Below, piece after piece: positions 43,421 through 51,026 of a DNA stretch of 64,000 bases. The notes beneath the pieces were generated by a model. The model worked only from the letters and a program-made list of their open reading frames with translations. It had not been told where the DNA came from and made no database searches. A program made the position numbers and the translations under genes. Position 1 is the stretch's first letter; every line of letters begins with the position of its first letter. Origin of the DNA: JBELHR01 sp049607205 (lineage in GTDB: Bacteria; Bacteroidota; Bacteroidia; Flavobacteriales; Flavobacteriaceae); NCBI GenBank assembly GCA_049607205.1, contig JBMYWH010000007.1, positions 1-64,000 on the forward strand. Reading direction: 5' to 3'.

Positions 43421-45649
43421 CTATTTTATTCTTTTTATTTTTCCTGTCCACTCATAGTGGATGTCTTCAATCATTATTTTGTGTTGTTTTGCATCTGAAC
43501 CTTCTTTAGTCACTACAATTAGCTCTATTGATTCACCATTTTTCAGGCCGATGTTGATCAATTTATATCCTGGGTAAACCTCTTGTAAATCCATGGATTC
43601 AATTCTTGGCTTAGAATCTAAGGACATTTCAGAAACAGCACTATAACTACCATGAATTTCTAGAACCGATAAAAACTCAGTATTCTTTACTTCCTCCCTT
43701 CTTTGAATAAGAACAGGGTCTCTTCTTAAATTAAATTCTGGATCGTTTGCTCCTATCCTAGAAAAGATAATTTCATCATTTGAAGGAGTGAATAAGGATA
43801 AATTGTAGAAAGACTTGTCCTTAAGAAAAGTTAATTGACTCAATTCAGAATCCACTTTCTTGTTACCAACAAACCATAGGTGTTGGTATCCATTTGAATC
43901 ACCTAAAGGTATAAGCTCTTCATTATAGTCAACATCAAAGTTAAACCCAATCCACTGCCCTAATGCATGAAATGGCAAATCATAGTTAGATTCTTTTTCA
44001 TTTTTAATAACATAATAATCTATGAGGTATTGAACATCATTTTGACTTATTAAAATCAAATTTCTTTCTTGCTCAACATTTTCATAAGCTTCATTATCAG
44101 AAGCGCTTACAACCTGAAAAGTACTGTCTTGGAAATCATAATACTCGAGATTAGAATGAGAAGCACTGGCTGACTTATACTTGGATTCGAATTGACTCTT
44201 TTGATCAATTACTACTGAATTATGAGCAATCGTCTGTTTAGCCCAAGTCTTATTCTCTTTGAGGTAATTCCCTCCACCTTTTTGCTCAATATTCACAAAA
44301 CGGGCTAAACCATAATCTTGAAGCACCTCACTGCCTTTATTAAACAGCGCATAGGATAAACGATCATAATGTCCATGACTTAAACCATGAGAAGGAGCCT
44401 TAAAAACTAGTTCTGTCTCCTTTTGCCTAAGTATCGCAATTCCTCCTTGATCTCCTTTAGAACCATCTCTAAGAACAACAGATTTCTTTTGAAACTTCTC
44501 TGCTTTACCCAAGGAAATATCCTTAGCAACCTCATAACCCATATAATCTAAACTTACCTGATCTTGACCCACCGCTATATCCAATAACTCCGGATTTGGT
44601 TTGCTGAAGAAATAGGCAATATCTACGGCACTTACAACTGAAGGAGCATTTAGAGACATTCCTTTTTGGCTATCATTGATAGCAAAAAAATCTCCATTAG
44701 AATTACTTAAATTAATCAAGGCATCAACAGCTTTGATAAGTACTCCGTCTTTATATTCAAAAACATTCTTCTCAGGATACTTACGTGTATAAGCTTTTGC
44801 AAAGGCTAAGAAAGGATACATTGCATATCTTTGATAATAAGGTCCTTCTGTATAATATCCATCTGGAGAGAAAGGTTGATCTAAATTCGCCCAGAACCCC
44901 ACTTCTTGCCCCTCTTCTCTTATCACGCCTCCATCATTATCTATAACCCCAGTATTCTGGTCAGTGTCTAAACCATATAGAGCAATATGTTCTAGATAAG
45001 TATCATTTAATACTAGTCCTGCTAAACCTACAGCTACATTTCCCCAGGTTCCATGATTGTGAACTCTATTGAAAAACTGCGGATTACCCTCTGAAAGGAA
45101 AATCGCCATAGGCTTAAACAAATTCTTCTCTAATTGCTTTCTTTCTCTTTTTGACAAATAATTATAAACATTATCATAAGCTTGAACAGAGTACACAAGG
45201 AAGTTTGCATCATTTAAACATTGCCAAAAAAGCTTTCCTCTTGCATAGGATCTGGTTTGTGGGTGAAGACCTAAAGTTGGATAAAGGTCAGCATAGAGCA
45301 TTAACACCTCTTTTACATAAGCAGCATACTTTTCATCTTGAGTAATCTGGTAAATCAACGATGCCTTATAAATTGAATTATAATTTTGCTTATGTCTTTG
45401 ATGGGTGTATCCTCCAGAATAATCCTTTGGAATGGGCACGTCGATGGCTTGTTCTAGAATTGCATCTACCTCTCTTTGAGACTCCTTTAGAGTTTTATCA
45501 AATAGTGGAACTTTTCCTAAATGTTTTTGAATTTCAACAATCTCATCAGAATTTAAACTAATAAAAGGATGAGTAATTTGTTTGGACTGTCCAAAAACAG
45601 AAATAAACAGGAAGCCAAACATCAAAAAAACAAAGCTCTTTTTTAACAT
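43421..45649 (-). CDS. Polysaccharide lyase family 17 oligoalginate lyase
   Basis: 742 residues with a Sec signal peptide (about 1-20, no lipobox), so periplasmic. The N-terminal (alpha/alpha) toroid (about 25-375) contains N198-H199 in RVHNHGTWGN and the tyrosines of DGYYTEGPYYQRYA (about 264-276). The C-terminal part is a heparinase II/III-like beta-sheet domain with SHGHYDRLSYALF. PL17 enzymes are exo-lyases releasing unsaturated monomers from alginate oligosaccharides. First gene of a PL17-kdgF unit, with two operators in its leader. Confidence 0.94.
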   Translation of the reverse strand: MLKKSFVFLMFGFLFISVFGQSKQITHPFISLNSDEIVEIQKHLGKVPLFDKTLKESQREVDAILEQAIDVPIPKDYSGGYTHQRHKQNYNSIYKASLIYQITQDEKYAAYVKEVLMLYADLYPTLGLHPQTRSYARGKLFWQCLNDANFLVYSVQAYDNVYNYLSKRERKQLEKNLFKPMAIFLSEGNPQFFNRVHNHGTWGNVAVGLAGLVLNDTYLEHIALYGLDTDQNTGVIDNDGGVIREEGQEVGFWANLDQPFSPDGYYTEGPYYQRYAMYPFLAFAKAYTRKYPEKNVFEYKDGVLIKAVDALINLSNSNGDFFAINDSQKGMSLNAPSVVSAVDIAYFFSKPNPELLDIAVGQDQVSLDYMGYEVAKDISLGKAEKFQKKSVVLRDGSKGDQGGIAILRQKETELVFKAPSHGLSHGHYDRLSYALFNKGSEVLQDYGLARFVNIEQKGGGNYLKENKTWAKQTIAHNSVVIDQKSQFESKYKSASASHSNLEYYDFQDSTFQVVSASDNEAYENVEQERNLILISQNDVQYLIDYYVIKNEKESNYDLPFHALGQWIGFNFDVDYNEELIPLGDSNGYQHLWFVGNKKVDSELSQLTFLKDKSFYNLSLFTPSNDEIIFSRIGANDPEFNLRRDPVLIQRREEVKNTEFLSVLEIHGSYSAVSEMSLDSKPRIESMDLQEVYPGYKLINIGLKNGESIELIVVTKEGSDAKQHKIMIEDIHYEWTGKIKRIK

Positions 45650-45656
45650 AAAAAAA

Positions 45657-45681
45657 TTGGTTTACCAAATTGGTAAACCAA
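45657..45681. promoter_or_regulatory. Two tandem GntR-type operators between PL17 and RraA-like genes
   Basis: TTGGTTTACCAA (45657-45668) and TTGGTAAACCAA (45670-45681), both perfect palindromes, centres 13 bp apart, the same spacing as the susC cluster. They start 8 bp upstream of the PL17 ATG and overlap the outward -7 box on the minus strand. Confidence 0.8.
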
Positions 45682-45696
45682 ATATATATATATTTG
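45679..45696. promoter_or_regulatory. Back-to-back -7 boxes of the divergent PL17 and RraA-like promoters
   Basis: TATATTTG occurs on the minus strand at 45686-45679 and on the plus strand at 45696 end (45689-45696), a perfect TAnnTTTG in both directions. The minus box overlaps operator 2 and the plus box has a TTG inside operator 2, 16 bp upstream. Both promoters should thus be blocked by the same bound regulator. Confidence 0.55.
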
Positions 45697-45725
45697 CTTA
45701 ATATTCATCATTAAATCGATAAAAT

Positions 45726-46439
45726 ATGAAACTCCAAGAAATTCAAGCCTTTAAGCAAATATCCACTCCTACGATAGCTACATTTTTGTTCAAAAAAGGT
45801 CTAAAAAACCAATGTATTCAAGGAATTCAACCGGTACATAATGTTAAAGAAAGTATGATTGGTTTTGCATTTACTTTAAGATATATTCCGGCAAGAGAAG
45901 ATTTAAATTCAATCAAAGCATTTCAAGATCCTAAGCACCCTCAGCGCGTGGCCATAGAAACTTGCCCAGAGGATTCTGTCTTAGTTATAGATTCAAGAAA
46001 AGACGCTTCAGCTGCATCCGCTGGAGATTTGTTGATCACCAGATTAAAAATGAGAGGAGCTCAAGGTATTGTTACCGATGGAGGATTCAGAGATTCAAAA
46101 GCCATTCACGATTTAGAATTTCCTACATATCATCAACGACCTTCGGCTCCAACAAATCTTACTAAACATCAAGCCATTGACATCAATTTACCGGTTAGTT
46201 GTGGTGATGTTGCTGTATTCCCAAATGACCTCTTAGTAGGTGATCAAGATGGAGTGATCGTCATTCCAAATCATTTAATTCAAGAAACTCTTGAAGAAAC
46301 CAAGAAAATGACGATTTATGAGAAATTTGTTCAGAAACAAATTTTCGAAGGAAAATCAATTATTGGGTTATATCCATTGACCAAACCTGAATTATTCCAA
46401 GAAGAACTTGATACATACATTGAGAACTTTGTGTGGTAA
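45726..46439 (+). CDS. RraA / HMG-aldolase family protein
   Basis: 237 residues without signal peptide. The family core is present: DAAAxAGDLL-like stretch DASAASAGDLLITRLKMRGAQG, the substrate/metal motif GGFRDS (119-124) and GVIVIP near the C-terminus. Members are metal-dependent aldolases or decarboxylases for 4-carboxy-2-oxoacids (for example HMG/CHA aldolase) or the RNase E regulator RraA, which has no catalytic role here since it usually lacks extensions. Its promoter shares two operators with PL17, so it should be induced with alginate use. An activity on a 2-keto acid from uronate metabolism is plausible but unproven. Confidence 0.82.
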   Translation: MKLQEIQAFKQISTPTIATFLFKKGLKNQCIQGIQPVHNVKESMIGFAFTLRYIPAREDLNSIKAFQDPKHPQRVAIETCPEDSVLVIDSRKDASAASAGDLLITRLKMRGAQGIVTDGGFRDSKAIHDLEFPTYHQRPSAPTNLTKHQAIDINLPVSCGDVAVFPNDLLVGDQDGVIVIPNHLIQETLEETKKMTIYEKFVQKQIFEGKSIIGLYPLTKPELFQEELDTYIENFVW

Positions 46440-46447
46440 AATAAAAA

Positions 46448-46472
46448 AAGCCTCAGCGCGATGCTGAGGCTT
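46448..46472. terminator. Bidirectional terminator between RraA-like gene and sulfatase
   Basis: Perfect ten-base stem AAGCCTCAGC / GCTGAGGCTT with a five-base loop between converging genes, with an A run on the left giving a T run on the minus strand. Confidence 0.8.
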
Positions 46473-46494
46473 CAAAGTTAAACTAAACTTGAGC

Positions 46495-48036
46495 TTAGTG
46501 TACTTCTGTAATATTCCAAGACGCTGGTTTCTGTCTTTGTGGGTAGTCTTTAAACGTTGCTTTAAACTCTTGAATATAAGAGGCTGACCAATTAATCATA
46601 TATCCAACCTTTTTAGAATACCAATCATAGTACGAGTTCGTTTCTAAAGCTTTTTCAAAAGGATCCATCCTTAAATCAAAGATATAAGGAGCTTTTAAGT
46701 GCTCCAGTTTTCTCAACCAAACTTCAGAACCTTCAGCATCTTGAACCATATACATAGCTTTCCAACGATCTGCAAAACGAACCGCAGAAATTTCTCCTCC
46801 ATCTGTAGAGTAAATGAAATATCTTCTTGGATTCACTTTAGTTTTTCCAGACCAGTAATCGAGCATATTATACCCATCTAAATGAACTCTATAGTTTTTA
46901 CCTTGAGATTCAAATGAACCATCTAAAAGCTCTTGAGTTACGTTAGGGTTTCCAGCTGCAGCAACCAAGGTTGGAACCCAATCCATATGAGAGGTAACTC
47001 CATTGATAATAGTTCCAGGTTTAATTCCATAACGCTTCGGGAAACGAGCCATTGCTGGCACTCTAAATCCACCTTCCCAGTTTGTTGTTTTTTCATTTCG
47101 AAACCAAGTTACTCCAGCATCTGGCCATGTAGCTTGATGCACACCATTGTCAGTGGTAAAGATTACAATAGTGTTTTCTAAAATTCCAAGATCTTCTAGT
47201 TTAGTCAGAAACCTTCCAACTAAATCATCTAATTCCAGCATCCCATCTGCATACTCATTCAATCCTGAACGACCTCTGTTTTCTGGTCTTACATGAGTCC
47301 AGAAGTGCATACGAGTCGTGTTCATCCATGTAAGCCATGGCTTTCCTTCTTTAGTATTTTGGTCGATAAAATTCATAGCTGCCGCTTCGAATTCATCATC
47401 AACAGTCTCCATACGTTTTTTAGTCAATGGTCCAGTATCTTTTACTTTTCCATCAGCTGTAGCTTGAATTACCCCTCTTGGCTTTGCAATTCTAGCCAAT
47501 TCTTGAGGGTCTTTTGGATAATATTCATCCTCTGGCTCCTCTTCAGCATTCAAGTGATAAAGATTTCCATAGAACTCATCAAATCCGTGACGGGTTGGTA
47601 AATACTCATCTCTATCACCGAAGTGATTCTTACCAAATTGACCTGTTGCATATCCAAGAGGCTTCAATAAAGTTCCTAAGGTAGGATCCTCATCCTGGAT
47701 TCCTACTTTTGCACCTGGCATACCTACTTTGGTAAGTCCTGTACGAATTACAGATTGACCCGTTATGAAAGCTGCTCGACCAGCGGTACAAGACTGCTCC
47801 CCATAATAATCAGTAAACATCATTCCCTCATTTGCTATACGGTCAATATTAGGTGTTTGATATCCCATCATTCCTCTACCATAAGCACTAAGGTTAGGTG
47901 CCCCTACGTCATCTCCCATGATGACTAAAATATTTGGCTGTTTGTTTGATTGAGCTAGAGCTGTGAAACTCATTAAGTTTAAAACTGCTAGAATGGCAAG
48001 AATAAACTTATTGTTAAATGTATATGTTGTATTCAT
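46495..48036 (-). CDS. Formylglycine-dependent sulfatase (S1 family), CTAGR type
   Basis: 513 residues. The Sec signal peptide (about 10-29) starts from the Met at 48036; an in-frame ATG at 48057 would fall in a palindrome and is less likely. Landmarks: GDD (41-43), maturation motif CTAGR with Cys83, FGKNHFGDRDE and TTDNG. Paralogue of the sulfatase at 22607-24136. Periplasmic. It adjoins the alginate locus although alginate carries no sulfate, so it probably serves another algal polysaccharide or small sulfate ester. Divergent from an AraC regulator. Confidence 0.9.
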   Translation of the reverse strand: MNTTYTFNNKFILAILAVLNLMSFTALAQSNKQPNILVIMGDDVGAPNLSAYGRGMMGYQTPNIDRIANEGMMFTDYYGEQSCTAGRAAFITGQSVIRTGLTKVGMPGAKVGIQDEDPTLGTLLKPLGYATGQFGKNHFGDRDEYLPTRHGFDEFYGNLYHLNAEEEPEDEYYPKDPQELARIAKPRGVIQATADGKVKDTGPLTKKRMETVDDEFEAAAMNFIDQNTKEGKPWLTWMNTTRMHFWTHVRPENRGRSGLNEYADGMLELDDLVGRFLTKLEDLGILENTIVIFTTDNGVHQATWPDAGVTWFRNEKTTNWEGGFRVPAMARFPKRYGIKPGTIINGVTSHMDWVPTLVAAAGNPNVTQELLDGSFESQGKNYRVHLDGYNMLDYWSGKTKVNPRRYFIYSTDGGEISAVRFADRWKAMYMVQDAEGSEVWLRKLEHLKAPYIFDLRMDPFEKALETNSYYDWYSKKVGYMINWSASYIQEFKATFKDYPQRQKPASWNITEVH

Positions 48037-48060
48037 TATTGTGTATTTAATACACAATAA
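48036..48060. promoter_or_regulatory. Perfect 25-bp palindrome immediately before sulfatase start codon
   Basis: Twelve-base arms TTATTGTGTATT / AATACACAATAA around a single central T, ending at the first base of the ATG. Such a perfect dyad suggests an operator for a dimeric regulator, or a leader hairpin that hides the start codon. The divergent AraC gene starts 136 bp away. Confidence 0.6.
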
Positions 48061-48195
48061 GTATCAATCACTATGCCATAAAAGATAAATTAGTCTTTTA
48101 AAAGTGTGAACACAGAATAATTAAACACCTATGAAACTGAAATAGAATGAATTAATCAAGACAAAAATCTGCTGTATTTTTTGTAAATTTCACAT

Positions 48196-49176
48196 ATGAC
48201 TGAAATCAACGTACATCCTGGTAGTAAGACCTCTATTATTGAACTTATTGCACAACATTTTGGTATCCCTAATGCTCAAGATGAAATTAAGCATGAAACA
48301 AAAGAATCTTTAATTCATGCCCACGAACTGAGCCTTGAAGAAGGTCTTTCTATGAATTTAGTCCAATTCAAGCTTCCGCAAAATTTCATAATCAATAGAA
48401 ATCCTAAGAAAATAGACCAACAAACACTATTAACTATTTCTAACTTTTCCACCCATCATAAGGATAATAGACCTAATGAAATCAACAGGGATAGTAAAGA
48501 TTTTCAAATCAATCTAACCAATAGCTCCAACCAAACCTCCATTGAAATTCCATCTGGAATGCACGTTCAGTTTATGACTTTTAAAATTCATAATTCTGTT
48601 TTCACAAATTTTGAAAACCAAGGTTTAGAGATTTTCAAAAAACTGATACAGAATGAACAGGCCTTCTCTCTTTGTCATTTCACACCTGAAAAAATAAAAC
48701 TCACCGTTCAAAAGATGTTTTCAATAGTAGGGCCTAAGGATTGGGTAAGAATAATGAGAAAGGCTTTGGCTTTTGAGCTTTTAGCTGACATCTACCTGTT
48801 AATGCACAGTAAGGAACCTATCGAACATAAAAAATTTAATCCCCATGACCTGAACCGTCTTCTGGACATTCAATCCTATATCATAAAAAATTTGAACCAA
48901 AGCATTTCTGTAAATACTTTGGCTCAAAACTTTTCTTTATCTGAAGGGACATTACATAAAATATTTAAAAGTATTTTACAGATGAGTCCTCATCAATTCG
49001 TAATTCGAGAGCGCCTTAAAAAGTCAAAGGATTTACTTCAATCCACCGACACTCCGGTGAATACAATTGCCTACGACCTTGCTTTTAGTTCTCCCTCTCA
49101 TTTTATATATAACTTCAAAAAACAGTTCGGTCAAACTCCTGCGAATTTTCGCAAAGATCAATTTGCAAGTACTTAA
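48196..49176 (+). CDS. AraC family transcriptional regulator
   Basis: 326 residues. The N-terminal 215 residues have no recognisable ligand domain. The C-terminal 100 residues hold the two helix-turn-helices of the AraC family: ISVNTLAQNFSLSEGTLHKIFK and the second-helix block NTIAYDLAFSSPSHFIYNFKKQFGQTPANFR. It is divergent from the sulfatase gene, the usual arrangement for a pathway-specific activator. The 25-bp palindrome between them could be its or another regulator's site. Ligand unknown. Confidence 0.88.
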   Translation: MTEINVHPGSKTSIIELIAQHFGIPNAQDEIKHETKESLIHAHELSLEEGLSMNLVQFKLPQNFIINRNPKKIDQQTLLTISNFSTHHKDNRPNEINRDSKDFQINLTNSSNQTSIEIPSGMHVQFMTFKIHNSVFTNFENQGLEIFKKLIQNEQAFSLCHFTPEKIKLTVQKMFSIVGPKDWVRIMRKALAFELLADIYLLMHSKEPIEHKKFNPHDLNRLLDIQSYIIKNLNQSISVNTLAQNFSLSEGTLHKIFKSILQMSPHQFVIRERLKKSKDLLQSTDTPVNTIAYDLAFSSPSHFIYNFKKQFGQTPANFRKDQFAST

Positions 49177-50003
49177 TCTTTATCTACTGAAATAAATTGA
49201 TTATTCAAATCAAAGGTTAATTCATAATCGTTATCTAAATCAACTTCTTGACTTAGTGTATCTAAATCCCAAGAAGTAATATAATTCTCAGGATAGTTCG
49301 TATTTACATAAACTACCAATTCTTGTGGAATAAGGTTTGTGTTGATTGCCTGATCATTTCCATCTATTTCTATTATGTCTCCATCAGTGTTAAAAGTCAA
49401 CTCTACATTACTTTGCATCACTACTTCATAAGTAATTTCAGAATCATCCAATTCTTTAGTCGCTTTCAAAATGGAATCATTTGAGAAGTTATCACTGATG
49501 TAAGCTTGAGCTGATTCAGGAAGTTCACTTGAATCGATCACAATCGAAGAATCTAAATCGTCATCAATATTTAAATGCATAAAATTACCTTCTGCATCAA
49601 AAACAAGTTCTAAGCCATTATCCAATTCCACTGTCTGCACAGCACCATCAAAATCCCACTCAGAGATACTTTCATTTGGAAAGTTACTATTCACATAGTC
49701 AAGTATGTTTTGATCGATCATAGAGAACGATTCTTCAGAAGTATTTCCATCAATAGATGTAAGAGTTCCGTTTTCGTCAAATTCTAACTCAACTCCATTT
49801 TCAACATCCACTTCGTAAGTCAACACTCCGTCATCTAAATCCTCAGACACAACAAAGTCTTGAGAAGGGTAATACTCGTTCATAAAAGCAGAAATCTCGC
49901 TAGGAGTTTCTCCATTAATTGTTTCATCATTATCATTGGAACATGAAGTCATTGTTAGAGATGCTAACAGTAGCACAAAGGCTGTAATTTTAATTGATTG
50001 CAT
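49173..50003 (-). CDS. Lipoprotein with four PepSY-like repeats
   Basis: 276 residues with lipobox Cys21 (LTMTSCSND). The rest is built from four repeats of about 65 residues of the putative beta-lactamase-inhibitor-like PepSY family (PF11396 type), each ending in a version of VELEFDENGTL (also LELVFDAEGNF, VELTFNTDGDI, YELTFDLNNQF). Very acidic. Surface- or periplasm-anchored; function unknown. Its stop overlaps that of the AraC gene by 4 bp. Confidence 0.82.
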   Translation of the reverse strand: MQSIKITAFVLLLASLTMTSCSNDNDETINGETPSEISAFMNEYYPSQDFVVSEDLDDGVLTYEVDVENGVELEFDENGTLTSIDGNTSEESFSMIDQNILDYVNSNFPNESISEWDFDGAVQTVELDNGLELVFDAEGNFMHLNIDDDLDSSIVIDSSELPESAQAYISDNFSNDSILKATKELDDSEITYEVVMQSNVELTFNTDGDIIEIDGNDQAINTNLIPQELVVYVNTNYPENYITSWDLDTLSQEVDLDNDYELTFDLNNQFISVDKD

Positions 50004-50122
50004 AATTTGTAATTGTTAATTTAATTGACTGCAAAAGTAGACAGAACTCAAAGCACAGGATATCAAATAAATACATATTAATGTCAAAAATCGTTTCATA
50101 TGTTTTTTTTATCTTTAGACAA

Positions 50123-50584
50123 ATGATGACAACTCGATTTATATCAAAACACTTACACAGCTCTTTTTTTGGAGGGAACTGGACCGGTGTTTGCTTGAAA
50201 GAAGCCTTGGACCATGTAAGTTTTAACCATGCCACTGCTAAAAGCCCCAATCACAATTCCATACTGGGAATCGTATATCACATGTCCTATTATGTCAAGG
50301 GAATCTCAGAGGTCTTATCTGAAAGAGAACTTATGATTAAGGATGAATATTCATGGGATTTTCCTAGTATTGCGGATGAGGACGGGTGGCAGGACTTTAA
50401 AGCTGATGTTTTTGATTTAGTTCGTCATACCTGTTTACTCATTGAGCAAATGGATGCTTCTCTTCTCGACAAAACTTTTGTAGAAGTAAAATACGGCACC
50501 TATGCACATAATTTATGGGGCCTCATCGAACATACACATTATCACTTAGGGCAGATCAGCCTTCTCAAAAAACAAAGTTTATGA
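50123..50584 (+). CDS. DinB family protein
   Basis: 153 residues, a four-helix DinB fold. The metal-binding histidines are in GIVYHMSYYV (helix 2) and the C-terminal IEHTHYHLGQISLLK. Family members are metal-dependent and some are thiol transferases. Two consecutive ATG codons (50123, 50126) could serve as starts; a TATCTTTA-like -7 box just upstream (about 50110) rules out the longer frame from 50081. Overlaps the [2Fe-2S] subunit gene by 4 bp, making it the first gene of the molybdenum hydroxylase operon. Confidence 0.82.
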   Translation: MMTTRFISKHLHSSFFGGNWTGVCLKEALDHVSFNHATAKSPNHNSILGIVYHMSYYVKGISEVLSERELMIKDEYSWDFPSIADEDGWQDFKADVFDLVRHTCLLIEQMDASLLDKTFVEVKYGTYAHNLWGLIEHTHYHLGQISLLKKQSL

Positions 50585-51024
50585 AAAGCGTTTCATTCAC
50601 AGTCAATAATAAAAGGGTAGAGATTCAAGTAGATTCAGACATGCCTTTATTATGGGCTTTAAGAGATTTATTAAATTATACAGGTACGAAATTCGGTTGC
50701 GGAAAAGGACTTTGCGGGGCCTGCATGGTACTCCTGGATAATCAAGCCGTGAATTCATGCCAGCTTAAAGCAGTCGATGCAGATGGCGCTACAATCACTA
50801 CTATAGAGGGAAAAGATGAGGTACTTCAAAGCTTACAACAATCTTGGGAGGTATATAATGTCCCACAATGCGGATTCTGTCAACCCGGGCAGCTAATTAC
50901 CGCGACTGCACTTCTAAAAAACAACTCTCAACCCAGCGATAGTGAAATCGATGCTCAAATGCAGAGAAATATTTGTCGATGTGGAACCTATGAACGAATC
51001 AAAACAGCCATCAAAAACGCCTAA
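50581..51024 (+). CDS. [2Fe-2S] subunit of molybdenum hydroxylase (xanthine dehydrogenase family)
   Basis: 147 residues with two iron-sulfur domains. The N-terminal plant-type ferredoxin has C40, C45, C48 and C60 (GCGKGLCGAC). The C-terminal helical domain has CGFCQPGQ and CRCGTY. This is the small electron-transfer subunit (IorA/CoxS type). No signal peptide, so it would be exported by hitch-hiking with the TAT-targeted large subunit. Start at 50581 in the ATGA overlap with the DinB gene; next gene begins 3 bp after its stop. Confidence 0.93.
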   Translation: MKSVSFTVNNKRVEIQVDSDMPLLWALRDLLNYTGTKFGCGKGLCGACMVLLDNQAVNSCQLKAVDADGATITTIEGKDEVLQSLQQSWEVYNVPQCGFCQPGQLITATALLKNNSQPSDSEIDAQMQRNICRCGTYERIKTAIKNA

Positions 51025-51026
51025 TT

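Noticed and set aside
45681..45700. Simple AT dinucleotide repeat as a phase-variable tract
   Set aside because: It is only about six repeats long and is better explained as two overlapping -7 boxes.
28342..46439. Alginate locus as a recent transferred island
   Set aside because: I see no integrase, tRNA, attachment repeats or transposase at its borders, and codon style is not clearly different by eye.
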